Assembly (NCBI GenBank): GCA_965277895.1
Contig: CBDIDR010000001.1
Coordinates: 682,001-746,000, forward strand
DNA from: GCA-2862585 sp965277895
Lineage (GTDB): Bacteria; Bacteroidota; Bacteroidia; Flavobacteriales; UBA7312
Direction: 5' to 3'
DNA length: 64,000 bases
A program made the position numbers and the translations under genes. Each line of letters begins with the position of its first letter. Position 1 is the stretch's first letter. This document shows positions 32,951-42,126 of the stretch, piece by piece. The notes under the pieces are model-generated. The model was not told the DNA's origin. It searched no databases and was given only the letters and a program-made list of their open reading frames with translations.

Positions 32951-33795
32951 TACTGTTTTTGTTTTTGGGGCAGCATCTTTTCTCTCAAAATATAAGCCGC
33001 GGTGAATACATTGAGCGTTATAAAGGAGAGGCTATTATTCAAATGAAAAAGTATAATATACCTGCAAGTATCACATTGGCACAAGCCATTCTTGAGAGTG
33101 CTGATGGTAACAGTGAGCTAGCAAAAAAATCTAATAATCATTTTGGAATAAAATGCCATTCTAATTGGGAAGGTGAAAAAGTATTTCATGATGACGATGA
33201 GTTGGATGAATGTTTTAGAGCATACAAAAACGTTGAGGAATCTTTTGAAGACCATTCTAAATTCTTATTAAAAGAACGCTATTCAGATTTGTTTAAATTA
33301 AATATTGATGATTATAAATCATGGGCAAAGGGTCTTAAGAAAGCTGGTTATGCTACAAATCCGGCTTATGCAAAACACCTTATTAAAATAATTGAGGATA
33401 ACAATTTGAGCCAATTTGATAATGAAATAGATTCTGAAAAGTCAATTTATGGTGGTTTTTCTATCGGTTGGGAGGATGTAATCACCCAATCCTATATAGT
33501 AATTAAGGAAGACAAAAAGTATTATTTGAGTAGTCGCCTTTCATCATCATTTGCAGATTTGAGCCTGATGTTAGGTGGCGGATATCTACTAAACTCCAGA
33601 ATTGGAGTTGGCATCGAAGCTGGAGTTCTATCTCCTTTAGGTGATATTAATAATATTGAGTTTCAAACTAATTATGGTTTAGCAACACATTTTTTCTTAC
33701 CAGTAAAAAGAAAGAGATTAAATGTTCGTTTAAGTGTTACAACTGTTGACGGAAAAAACTATAGTCCTACGGTTTCTATTGGATTATTGCGGTAA
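32932..33795 (+). CDS. Secreted glucosaminidase-domain protein with a C-terminal barrel-like domain
   Basis: This 287-residue peptidoglycan hydrolase-like protein has a signal peptide (residues 1-19, ending HLFSQ) and a glycoside hydrolase family 73 type glucosaminidase domain (about 25-155). The expected catalytic Glu is E55 in ITLAQAILESADG; NNHFGIKC and the YKNVEESFEDHSKFL segment are also typical. Bacteroidota relatives usually continue with LysM domains; here residues 171-287 instead form strand-like segments (YYLSSRLSSSFADLSLMLGG, GVGIEAGVLSPLGD, LNVRLSVTTV) resembling a small outer-membrane barrel. It starts inside the preceding gene (19-nt overlap). Confidence 0.85.
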   Translation: MENRLLILFLFLGQHLFSQNISRGEYIERYKGEAIIQMKKYNIPASITLAQAILESADGNSELAKKSNNHFGIKCHSNWEGEKVFHDDDELDECFRAYKNVEESFEDHSKFLLKERYSDLFKLNIDDYKSWAKGLKKAGYATNPAYAKHLIKIIEDNNLSQFDNEIDSEKSIYGGFSIGWEDVITQSYIVIKEDKKYYLSSRLSSSFADLSLMLGGGYLLNSRIGVGIEAGVLSPLGDINNIEFQTNYGLATHFFLPVKRKRLNVRLSVTTVDGKNYSPTVSIGLLR

Positions 33796-33798
33796 TTT

Positions 33799-36432
33799 TT
33801 ATTCTAAGGTATAGTTGTTTAGAATATTTTCATTGACCACAATTAGATTGATTTTGTTGTCCATATCTAAATCAACACATTCAAAATCACCACCACCGAA
33901 AAGTGGTTTTTTGGTATATGGCGATTCATCTGAAGAATATAAGTGGCAATAACCATTGCTCGAAATACCTAATATCGACTTGTCTTTAAACTGGAATACT
34001 TTAGGTGTTTTATCAGTTGCAACATCAAAAGACATTATTTTAGATTCAAGGTTAAAGCATTCAACTTCATCGCCGTCAGAGATAAACAAATCAATCATTT
34101 CATCATTATTAAATTTCGCGGCAATAAATTGATGAGATTCTAACTCAGACGTTTTTATTTTGCTTTTTGTTCCATCTAATTTAGTTAGCCAAACACTTCC
34201 ATTTGAATCTGAGGAGTATATATATCCAAATTTATCATCTAAATAAAACCCATCAGAAATCGGAATTTCATTAACCTTAGCTCTCTTTTTACCATTTCTT
34301 CCAACAACACTGATATTGCCAGAATTATCAACTACATATATATAATCTTTTCCTGAGATAGACAGGTATTTAGCTTTGTTGGTAATTGGACTCTTCATTG
34401 CCTCAAATTTCCAGCCTACTACCTGTTCTCCGTTTTTGGAATAATTATATAATATACCGTCTTGGGAAGGAACTAATATTCTGTATTTTCTATTCTTATC
34501 ATAATCTACTAGAGTATGACCTCTTTTTGCTTTAGATATCAAGCTCACAGGGAAGTTTTCTACATTTCGACCCAAACGGTCTAGAATGTATAAGCTATCC
34601 TCAGTGTTGAAAAGGTATTGAAGCTTTCCATTTTTATAAAAATCAATTTGACTGACATTATCCAGTATTTTTCCGCCTAGACTTTTTCTCCATAATTCCT
34701 TACCTTTTTCATCAATTAGATAAGTGATTTTATTAGCATCCTGAACTATAATATTTTTCTTTTTGGTTGAATGGTTATATACTATCTGAGGTGAGGTAAT
34801 AATATTATTATCCAAATCAACAATCCAATCAAGTTGACTTTCTTCTTGTAAGTTATCTTCAAAATGTAAAACAACATTATTGTAGAATAGCTCATTTTTA
34901 GAGCTCAATTGGTAAATATAACCATTGATATTTGTCCAATTATCTTTTAGTATAATAGGACTAAAATTATCATTTAGCGAAGTATTCCAATTTGAGATAG
35001 AAGGATTGGAATACATTAAGAAATTACATTTTGTTCCAATTTTGTCTTTGAAGTTGATGAAGCTAGGATTATTACTCAATACTTTTTCGGACAAAAAATT
35101 ATTAATAAATGTTTTTAATTCAGCAGGTGAATCAGAGAAAATTAGATAGCCTTCAATCCAAGTGAAGTAGTTGTTTTTTACTGATTTAAAAATATAACCG
35201 TACAACTTTTTAAATAGGTTTGGAATGTTGAGTTGAGAAATGCTGAAGCCTCTGTATTCTTCGAAATAACTACTACTTTCAATAGATTTACTCATAAAAC
35301 TAATTACTTCTTGAGACTCTTTTTTTGTTTTGAAGAACAAATAGCTCTCCGTCTTACCAGATGATGAATGGGTTGTTAATTGTCCCATTTCATTTTCAAC
35401 TATACCATTGAATGAGTTTTCAATGTCTAAATTGTATTTGGTATTAATGTCGCTAATGGCTTTATTGTGTTCGTAAAGGTTGTTGTGCTTGGCAAGAAAC
35501 TCTTTATAATTTGAGTAAAATAGTTTTATATCTTCAATGCCAAGAGCTAGAATTTTACTTGTGTTTCTCGGGGCAATTTCACTAATTTGTATTTTTTGTT
35601 CAATTTGTCCAAAAAGAGAAGTGAGGTAATTTGATGATGAGTCTTCAACAAGTGTAAAGCCTGAAAAAGTTAAGTCATTGTTTGATATTTCTAGGTCTAA
35701 TTCAGCCCAACTTGCCCATCGACTAATCCATTTAATATCCGCATTGTTTAGCGATGTATTCTGTGAAATGAGCTTTGATAAGTATTTGTAATTGACATAT
35801 ACATGTGTTTTTACAAATGAACTTTTTGTGCTTTGAACTTGAGTAAAAGATGTGTTTTCAAGCAAGCTGATTTTATTATTTAACTGCCGAATGCCATCTT
35901 CTACAAGTAGCTCTGAATTACTGACAAACAATATGTTGTTATGGTAGCATAGGTTCAGATTATTAGAGAGTTTATAAATCAAAATACCATCGTATTCTCT
36001 CATTTCATAACTTCCAATTATCGAATCATTTGCCAATATGTAATCTATATCATTTTGCGAACATGAGGTTGATAGAAAATAATAGTATGAATTAGTTGAG
36101 TGATGAAGGGAAAGGTATAGCTTTTGATTTTCAAAAAAGTGCTTAAGTTCAAGTGAGCTTTCCCATTTATTTTTGATGTCGTTTACAGATGAATCGATTT
36201 CTACCCATTTAGTATTTTCTGTAATAGCATTCCAAATAGTTGAGTTTTCTAATTCATTGAATGAAGCACTCCAATTATCACTTTCTACAATTAAGGCTGC
36301 GTTTATTGGCACTGCTTGTAAAGCATCAGTTTCAACCTTATTTAGTTCTTGATATTTTTGAAATATCAGAAAGAATATCACAATCAATAGTAGAATAAAA
36401 CTTATTGAAATTATATTTTTATTTTGCTTCAT
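33799..36432 (-). CDS. Membrane-anchored protein with DUF3352-like N-terminal and beta-propeller C-terminal regions
   Basis: This 877-residue protein has one N-terminal membrane anchor (about 8-25, ISISFILLLIVIFFLIF) and a large extracytoplasmic part. Residues about 40-530 look like the DUF3352 type seen in Bacteroidota (VPINAALIVESDNW at the start of the domain). Residues about 550-877 consist of repeated strand units with Asp/Gly turns (for example GKELWRKSLGGKI, GDFECVDLDMDNKINLIVV), consistent with a PQQ- or FG-GAP-like propeller. It is the last gene of the lpx-efp-rnhB operon, 29 nt after rnhB. A periplasmic scaffold or binding role is a guess; no function is known to me. Confidence 0.7.
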   Translation of the reverse strand: MKQNKNIISISFILLLIVIFFLIFQKYQELNKVETDALQAVPINAALIVESDNWSASFNELENSTIWNAITENTKWVEIDSSVNDIKNKWESSLELKHFFENQKLYLSLHHSTNSYYYFLSTSCSQNDIDYILANDSIIGSYEMREYDGILIYKLSNNLNLCYHNNILFVSNSELLVEDGIRQLNNKISLLENTSFTQVQSTKSSFVKTHVYVNYKYLSKLISQNTSLNNADIKWISRWASWAELDLEISNNDLTFSGFTLVEDSSSNYLTSLFGQIEQKIQISEIAPRNTSKILALGIEDIKLFYSNYKEFLAKHNNLYEHNKAISDINTKYNLDIENSFNGIVENEMGQLTTHSSSGKTESYLFFKTKKESQEVISFMSKSIESSSYFEEYRGFSISQLNIPNLFKKLYGYIFKSVKNNYFTWIEGYLIFSDSPAELKTFINNFLSEKVLSNNPSFINFKDKIGTKCNFLMYSNPSISNWNTSLNDNFSPIILKDNWTNINGYIYQLSSKNELFYNNVVLHFEDNLQEESQLDWIVDLDNNIITSPQIVYNHSTKKKNIIVQDANKITYLIDEKGKELWRKSLGGKILDNVSQIDFYKNGKLQYLFNTEDSLYILDRLGRNVENFPVSLISKAKRGHTLVDYDKNRKYRILVPSQDGILYNYSKNGEQVVGWKFEAMKSPITNKAKYLSISGKDYIYVVDNSGNISVVGRNGKKRAKVNEIPISDGFYLDDKFGYIYSSDSNGSVWLTKLDGTKSKIKTSELESHQFIAAKFNNDEMIDLFISDGDEVECFNLESKIMSFDVATDKTPKVFQFKDKSILGISSNGYCHLYSSDESPYTKKPLFGGGDFECVDLDMDNKINLIVVNENILNNYTLE

Positions 36433-36461
36433 AATTTTTTGAAAATGATATTCAAATTTAA

Positions 36462-37061
36462 TTAAAATTCAATTTCATATTGCACTGGAACTAACTGAAA
36501 ACTTTTTCGATGGTATTTAGTAATTCCATTTTCTAAAATTGCTTGTCGGTGTTTTTTTGTAGGATATCCTTTATTGTTTTTCCAGTCATAGTCTGGAAAA
36601 CGTTCATCCAATTCAACCATAGTTCTATCTCTGTAGTTTTTTGCTAAAACAGAAGCTGCGGCGATTGATAGAAATTTTGAGTCGCCTTTCACTATACATT
36701 TATGTTCAATACTTTCGTGTTTATTGAATCTATTACCGTCAATTAATAACAAATCAATTTTAGTTTTTAACTGATTAATTGCTCTATGCATTGCCAAAAA
36801 AGAAGCATTTAGAATATTAATCTCATCTATTTCTTCTGCTGAAACAATTCCAACCGCCCACTCAATAGCTTGTTCTTTAATTATTGGTTCGAGCTCTATT
36901 CTTTTTTTATGACTCAGTAGTTTAGAGTCGTTAAGCCCTTTTAGTTTTATTTTGGGAGGCAGTATAACTGATGCGGCAACAACAGGCCCAGACAAACATC
37001 CTCTACCGGCTTCGTCACAACCGGCTTCAATTAATCCTTTTTTATAAAAGGGTTTTAACAT
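36462..37061 (-). CDS. rnhB: Ribonuclease HII
   Basis: This 199-residue enzyme cuts the RNA strand of RNA-DNA hybrids and removes single ribonucleotides from DNA. The type 2 RNase H motif GCDEAGRGCLSGPVVAAS supplies Asp16 and Glu17; LLIDGNRF gives the next carboxylate and VKGDSKFLSIAAASVLAK the last conserved block. Full length. Its ATG follows the efp stop without spacing. Confidence 0.97.
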   Translation of the reverse strand: MLKPFYKKGLIEAGCDEAGRGCLSGPVVAASVILPPKIKLKGLNDSKLLSHKKRIELEPIIKEQAIEWAVGIVSAEEIDEINILNASFLAMHRAINQLKTKIDLLLIDGNRFNKHESIEHKCIVKGDSKFLSIAAASVLAKNYRDRTMVELDERFPDYDWKNNKGYPTKKHRQAILENGITKYHRKSFQLVPVQYEIEF

Positions 37062-37628
37062 TTAGCTTTTAACTCGTTCAGAATAAGTTCCAGTTCTTGT
37101 ATCTATTTTTATCTTATCACCAATATTAATAAATAGCGGAACATTAACGGTCGCGCCAGTTTCAACTGTTGATGGTTTTAGAGTGTTTGTAGCAGTATCC
37201 CCCTTTACTCCTGGCTCAGTATAGGTTACTTCTAAAACAACTGAGGCGGGCAATTCACACCCTAAAACTTTTTCTTCATCGGCATGAAATAAGATATCGG
37301 CATTTTCACCTTCTTTCAAAAAGTCTGGTGCATTTATTAATGTTTTATCTAAAAAAACTTGTTCATAGTTATCAGCATTCATAAAGTGATAGGAATCTCC
37401 ATCGGCATATAAAAACTGATGTTTTCTATTTTCAATCCTAACGACATCGATTTTTACTCCTGCTGTAAAGGTGTTGTCAAGACGCCTTCCATTAGTTAAG
37501 TTTTTCAATTTTGTTCGAACAAATGCTGGTCCTTTTCCAGGTTTCACGTGTTGAAACTCAACAATTTGCCACAAGTCGTTATTGTGTTTAATGCATAGTC
37601 CGTTTCTAAAATCTGCTGTTGATGCCAT
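37062..37628 (-). CDS. efp: Translation elongation factor P
   Basis: This 188-residue factor helps ribosomes through polyproline stretches. Three beta domains are recognisable, with the tip loop PGKGPAFVRTKL carrying Lys32, the residue that is modified in many bacteria. The C-terminal S1-like domain contains NVPLFINIGDKIKIDTRTG with the conserved ending YSERV. It lies between lpxA and rnhB, all within a few nucleotides, so it is cotranscribed with the lipid A genes. Confidence 0.97.
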   Translation of the reverse strand: MASTADFRNGLCIKHNNDLWQIVEFQHVKPGKGPAFVRTKLKNLTNGRRLDNTFTAGVKIDVVRIENRKHQFLYADGDSYHFMNADNYEQVFLDKTLINAPDFLKEGENADILFHADEEKVLGCELPASVVLEVTYTEPGVKGDTATNTLKPSTVETGATVNVPLFINIGDKIKIDTRTGTYSERVKS

Positions 37629-37632
37629 TATA

Positions 37633-38412
37633 TTATTTTTTTTGTCCTTTTATTATACCCCTCTCAGATTCTCGTATAAATTTAATGATAGAATCTCTTT
37701 CTGTAGAAGGGTTAAACTCTTTTTCTATTTTTTCAGTAGCTTGGGTATAATTGAAGCTTTCCTGAAATATGATTCTGTACATATCTTGAATTTCAGTGAT
37801 TTTCTCTTCGGAAAACTCTTTACGCTTTAGTCCAATAGAATTTATCCCAATAAAAGTAAGCGGTTCTTTCGCTACTTTGATGTATGGTGGAACATCTTTT
37901 CTTACTAGTGAGCCTCCTGATACCATGCAGTACTCGCCAATTTTCACGAATTGATGTACTGCACTAATACCTCCAATAATTGCGTGCTTTCCAACTTCTA
38001 CATGCCCACCTAATTGCACACTATTTACCAAAATTGCATAATCGTCTATATGGCAATCGTGAGCAATATGTACATAGGCCATAATAAGGCAATTCTTACC
38101 TACTGAAGTTACTCCACTATAGTTGGTTCCCCTATTAATTGTGACATATTCTCTCACAATAGTATTGTCGCCAATTGTAACGATGCTATCTTCTCCACCA
38201 AACTTTAAGTCTTGAGGTATGGCTGAGATAACACTACCTGGGAAAATTTTACAATTTTTACCAATTCTGGCACCATTCATTATTGTAACGTTTGAACCAA
38301 TCCAGGTGCCTTCACCAATTTCTACATCTTCCTGTATTGTGGAAAATGAATCAATAGTGACATTATCCCCAATTTTTGCATTTGGGTGAATATCTTTGAA
38401 ATTTGTAGACAT
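37633..38412 (-). CDS. lpxA: UDP-N-acetylglucosamine acyltransferase
   Basis: This 259-residue cytoplasmic enzyme makes the first acyl transfer of lipid A synthesis, from hydroxyacyl-ACP to UDP-GlcNAc. The left-handed parallel beta helix is visible as hexapeptide repeats (IGDNVTIDSF to VEVGKHAIIG, about 12-190), with the catalytic His in AYVHIAHDCHIDDY (about 120). The C-terminal helical domain with GLKRKEFSEEKI follows. It sits 5 nt after the lpxC/fabZ gene. Confidence 0.97.
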   Translation of the reverse strand: MSTNFKDIHPNAKIGDNVTIDSFSTIQEDVEIGEGTWIGSNVTIMNGARIGKNCKIFPGSVISAIPQDLKFGGEDSIVTIGDNTIVREYVTINRGTNYSGVTSVGKNCLIMAYVHIAHDCHIDDYAILVNSVQLGGHVEVGKHAIIGGISAVHQFVKIGEYCMVSGGSLVRKDVPPYIKVAKEPLTFIGINSIGLKRKEFSEEKITEIQDMYRIIFQESFNYTQATEKIEKEFNPSTERDSIIKFIRESERGIIKGQKK

Positions 38413-38417
38413 CTAAA

Positions 38418-39797
38418 TTACTTTACTTTTTTTATCTGAGCCATTAGCTCAGCTTCCATGACTAGTTTTTCGCCAACATATGCTTGTCCAAACATATGGC
38501 ATATGCCTCTTCTAATTGGGCTCATGAGTTTGCAGTCAAATATTACTGTATCTCCAGGAAGTACTTTTTGTTTGAACTTTACTTTATCAATTTTCATAAA
38601 ATAAGTCAGGTAATTTTCTGGGTCTGGGACAGTGCTTAAAATTAATATTCCTCCAGTTTGTGCCATAGCCTCAATTAACAATACCCCCGGCATTACGGGA
38701 GCTCCAGGGAAGTGTCCTTGGAAGAAATCTTCATTCATTGTTACGTTTTTCAGCCCCACAACATGTGTGTCGCCTAAATCCATGATTTTATCAATCAAAA
38801 GAAATGGAGGACGATGTGGCAACATCTCCATAATCTGATTTATGTCTTTTACTGGAGTTTGATTAACGTCAAAATAAGGTGCTTCAGTCTTCATAATCTG
38901 CATAATTTTTTTTGCAAATGCTATATTCGATTTGTGACCAGGTTTTGAAATTTTCAGATGCCCTTGAATAGAAATGCCCATTAATGCTAGGTCTCCAATG
39001 ACATCCAATAATTTGTGTCTGGCCGGTTCATTTTCGTAGTATAAATCTACATTATTTAAAATTCCTTGTTCTTTTACTGATATATCTTTTTTATTGAATA
39101 TATCTGCTAATTTAAAAAGTTCTTTAGAATTTACTTCATCCTCAACAAAAACTATTGCATTACTTAAGTCACCACCTTTTATTAATCCATGATTAAATAG
39201 GCTTTGTATCTCATGTAAAAAGACAAATGTTCTTGATGGTGAAATTTCATTTACGAATTCATCAATTGAATTTAAATTAGCTTCAGATTTTGGTAATACC
39301 TTAGAGCCATAATCAATTGTAACATCAATTTTAAAGCCGTTATATGGCTCAAGAGTATACTCACTTTGGGTCTCTTCGTCTTTAAAATGATATTTTTTAT
39401 TGACTTTAAATATTTTTCTTTTAGCGTATTGTTTTTGAATTCCACATTTTAGGAGAGCGTCCACAAACGGTTTAGAACTACCATCTAGAATTGGCAACTC
39501 AGGGCCATCAATCTCAATGATTAAATTATCAATTTCTAGCCCTTTTACAGCAGCTAATAAGTGCTCAGTAGTTTGTACACTGGCCAAACCACATTTTAGT
39601 TGAGTGCTTCGCTTGGTTTCATGAAAGTTAGATAGGTTAGCAGCAATCTTAGGCTGTCCATCTAAATCTGTACGGACAAAAGTTATACCACTATTTTCTG
39701 AAGCTGGCTTAAAAGTAATGTTGGTCAATAATCCAGTATGGAGTCCAACGCCATTAAGTGTATTTTGAGATGTAATGGTATTTTGGATTTCTGGCAT
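38418..39797 (-). CDS. lpxC: Bifunctional UDP-3-O-acyl-GlcNAc deacetylase / 3-hydroxyacyl-ACP dehydratase (LpxC-FabZ fusion)
   Basis: This 459-residue fusion has the LpxC deacetylase at about 1-300 and FabZ at about 315-459. The LpxC part has the zinc-binding TTEHLLAAVKGLEIDN histidine and the PARHKLLDVIGDLALMG motif that gives His and Asp ligands. The FabZ part has MLPHRPPFLLIDKI and FFQGHFPGAPVMPGVLLIEA with the catalytic His and Glu. This gene fusion is a hallmark of Bacteroidota. LpxC commits UDP-GlcNAc to lipid A, while FabZ feeds acyl-ACP synthesis. It abuts lpxD without a gap. Confidence 0.97.
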   Translation of the reverse strand: MPEIQNTITSQNTLNGVGLHTGLLTNITFKPASENSGITFVRTDLDGQPKIAANLSNFHETKRSTQLKCGLASVQTTEHLLAAVKGLEIDNLIIEIDGPELPILDGSSKPFVDALLKCGIQKQYAKRKIFKVNKKYHFKDEETQSEYTLEPYNGFKIDVTIDYGSKVLPKSEANLNSIDEFVNEISPSRTFVFLHEIQSLFNHGLIKGGDLSNAIVFVEDEVNSKELFKLADIFNKKDISVKEQGILNNVDLYYENEPARHKLLDVIGDLALMGISIQGHLKISKPGHKSNIAFAKKIMQIMKTEAPYFDVNQTPVKDINQIMEMLPHRPPFLLIDKIMDLGDTHVVGLKNVTMNEDFFQGHFPGAPVMPGVLLIEAMAQTGGILILSTVPDPENYLTYFMKIDKVKFKQKVLPGDTVIFDCKLMSPIRRGICHMFGQAYVGEKLVMEAELMAQIKKVK

Positions 39798-40832
39798 TTA
39801 TCTGTTGAGTAGATTATTTATCTCTTTTTCTAATTTGCTTAAAAGTGAATTCATCTGAGGAAGTTTTCTGAAGTAAACATACGATCGTTTATAGTCAGAA
39901 ATAGAAAAGGCTGGCGAGCCTTGAACAATGTCATTGTCTTTTATATTTGATGAAATTCCTGACTGAGCAGCTATTTTCACATTATTCCCAATTTCTAGGT
40001 GACCAATAATACCAACTTGACCACCAATCATGCAATTTTCTCCAATTTTAGTTGAACCTGCAATACCTGATTGTGCAGCGATTACGGTGTTTTTACCAAT
40101 TTCTACATTATGAGCAATTTGTATTAAATTATCTAATTTCACTCCAGAATGTATAATAGTTGATCCTAATGTAGCTCTATCAATTGTAGTATTTGCACCG
40201 ATTTCTACATTATCTTCAACTATCACGTTTCCTATCTGTGCTACTTTGGTGTACTCATTGTCATTGTTTTGAGCGAATCCAAATCCGTCACAGCCAATAA
40301 TTACTCCTGATTGAATAATACATCCGTTACCAATCTCACAAAATGAGTTAACATTAACACCAGAATAAATAATAGTGTTGTCGCCAATTCTTACATTATC
40401 ACTAACGCTACAGTTAGCATAAATTTTCACCCGATTTCCAATTATTGAGTCCTTACCAATATGAACGTTAGGACCAATATAAGTATCACTTCCGATTGAA
40501 GCACTTTTATCTACAATAGCAGAATCATGTATGCCAACTTCAGAGTGTTGATCTTTACTAAATTCGTTAAGCATTAGGGCAAAACTTTGGTAGGGATCAT
40601 CGACTTTTATTAGGGTTGTAGAAATATTATCCTCAATATTATAGTCGGAGCCAATAATGATGGCACTTGCCTTAGTTGTAGATAGGAAATGATTGTATTT
40701 TGAATTTGCCAAAAAACTTAAACTACCTTCTTTTCCACTTTCAATTTTTGAAAGAGAACGGATGATTATTTGTTCATCACCAATAACTTTTCCTTTAATA
40801 ATTTCAGCAATTTCTCCTACTGTAAATTTCAT
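39798..40832 (-). CDS. lpxD: UDP-3-O-(3-hydroxyacyl)glucosamine N-acyltransferase
   Basis: This 344-residue enzyme adds the second acyl chain in lipid A synthesis. The N-terminal uridine-binding domain (about 1-100) is followed by hexapeptide repeats of a left-handed beta helix (about 105-300), with the catalytic His in NLIQIAHNVEIGKN (about 238). The C-terminal helix (YFRKLPQMNSLLSKLEKEI) matches the family. Directly precedes lpxC/fabZ. Confidence 0.97.
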   Translation of the reverse strand: MKFTVGEIAEIIKGKVIGDEQIIIRSLSKIESGKEGSLSFLANSKYNHFLSTTKASAIIIGSDYNIEDNISTTLIKVDDPYQSFALMLNEFSKDQHSEVGIHDSAIVDKSASIGSDTYIGPNVHIGKDSIIGNRVKIYANCSVSDNVRIGDNTIIYSGVNVNSFCEIGNGCIIQSGVIIGCDGFGFAQNNDNEYTKVAQIGNVIVEDNVEIGANTTIDRATLGSTIIHSGVKLDNLIQIAHNVEIGKNTVIAAQSGIAGSTKIGENCMIGGQVGIIGHLEIGNNVKIAAQSGISSNIKDNDIVQGSPAFSISDYKRSYVYFRKLPQMNSLLSKLEKEINNLLNR

Positions 40833-40846
40833 TCTGTAAATCTATT

Positions 40847-42079
40847 TTAAATAAACAAGTCTTTTGGAAGACAATAAAAATATTTTTTAACGTTTTTGGT
40901 TAATGCTGAAATAGTAGATTTATCTGCCGATGATATCAAGTCGGCAACACTTTTGTCTTTATAAATAATGTTAATATCTGAATCGTTTAGTTTGTATGTA
41001 CTATTCGTTATTTCACCTGAAATAAAGAAATAATCAATTTCCTCTTTTCCCAACGCATATTTTTCTGAAATATTTTTTTTGATTTCAGAAAGTTTTGAAA
41101 TAGCTAAAGGCTTATCTTCTAATTTAACTTTAAATAGGTTTCTATTAACAATACTCTTTGAAAGTGTGGATAATATCTTGTCGGAATGATGTTGCCATTC
41201 TTTAAGAGCAGAATATATATCATAGTCATCAAGATTTGTGAAAGCTGTGAAAGTATCTGAATTATCAGTCAAGTCTGATGTGGAAACTTTCTTATTTAGG
41301 AATATTTTTAGTGAAGTGCTACATGCTAAATCGATATCGTTTCGGCTTAATTCTTTAGCTCTTTGAAGAATTTTAATTAGAATTTGTTCTGCACAAACTA
41401 CAGTTTTATGAAAGTATACTTGCCAGTACATAAGTCTTCTAGCAATCAGGAATTTTTCTACTGAATAGATGCCTTTACTTTCTACCACAAGATTGCCCTT
41501 ATATACATTAAGCATATTTATAATTCGCTCGGCCCCAATAATTCCTTCTTGTACTCCAGAATAAAAGCTATCTCTATTGAGGTAGTCAAGCCTGTCCATA
41601 TCTAATTGACCGGAAACTAACTGATGTAAAAAAGCTTTGGAATATTTATTTTTGAAAATGCTGATAGCTAGAGACAGTTTACCCTCAAATTCAAGGTTTA
41701 ACTTTTCCATAAAAATTAAAGACAATTCTTCATGAGAAATATCCTCCGCAATACTGTGTTCAAGAGCATGAGAAAAAGGACCATGACCTATATCGTGAAG
41801 AAGGATTGCAATTTTTGTAGCTTCCGCTTCCTCCACAGAGATTTCAATTCCTTTAAACCTTAAAACTTGAATTGCTTTATGCATAAGGTGCATTGCTCCC
41901 AATGCATGATGAAAACGCGTATGGTTTGCTCCAGGATAAACCATATTAGTTAAGCCAAGCTGTGAAATTCTTCTAAGTCTTTGAAAATAGGGGTGTTCTA
42001 TTAAGTTTAAAATAATTCCACCCTTTAAGCTAATAAAACCATACAATGGATCGTTAATGATTTTTGATGACTTCTTCAT
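40847..42079 (-). CDS. HD-domain phosphohydrolase (dGTPase-like superfamily)
   Basis: This 410-residue cytoplasmic metal-dependent phosphohydrolase has the N-terminal DPLYGFISL and HPYFQRLRRISQLG segments typical of the YwfO/SAMHD1-like HD family, the metal motif HHALGAMHLM then LLHDIGHGPFSHALEHS with HD, and QLDMDRLDYLNRDSFYSG. Relatives hydrolyse (d)NTPs or nucleotide-like signals; the substrate here is unknown. The gene heads the lpxD operon at 14 nt spacing and is divergent from porX with 47 nt between starts. Confidence 0.9.
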   Translation of the reverse strand: MKKSSKIINDPLYGFISLKGGIILNLIEHPYFQRLRRISQLGLTNMVYPGANHTRFHHALGAMHLMHKAIQVLRFKGIEISVEEAEATKIAILLHDIGHGPFSHALEHSIAEDISHEELSLIFMEKLNLEFEGKLSLAISIFKNKYSKAFLHQLVSGQLDMDRLDYLNRDSFYSGVQEGIIGAERIINMLNVYKGNLVVESKGIYSVEKFLIARRLMYWQVYFHKTVVCAEQILIKILQRAKELSRNDIDLACSTSLKIFLNKKVSTSDLTDNSDTFTAFTNLDDYDIYSALKEWQHHSDKILSTLSKSIVNRNLFKVKLEDKPLAISKLSEIKKNISEKYALGKEEIDYFFISGEITNSTYKLNDSDINIIYKDKSVADLISSADKSTISALTKNVKKYFYCLPKDLFI

Positions 42080-42126
42080 TTAAAAAATAACTGTAATTTT
42101 AATCCTTTATAAATCTCGTTGAAGAT

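Noticed and set aside
42080..42126. A promoter in the 47-nt gap between the HD enzyme and porX.
   Set aside because: No TAnnTTTG element was found on either strand in this gap, so promoters may lie in the neighbouring coding sequences.
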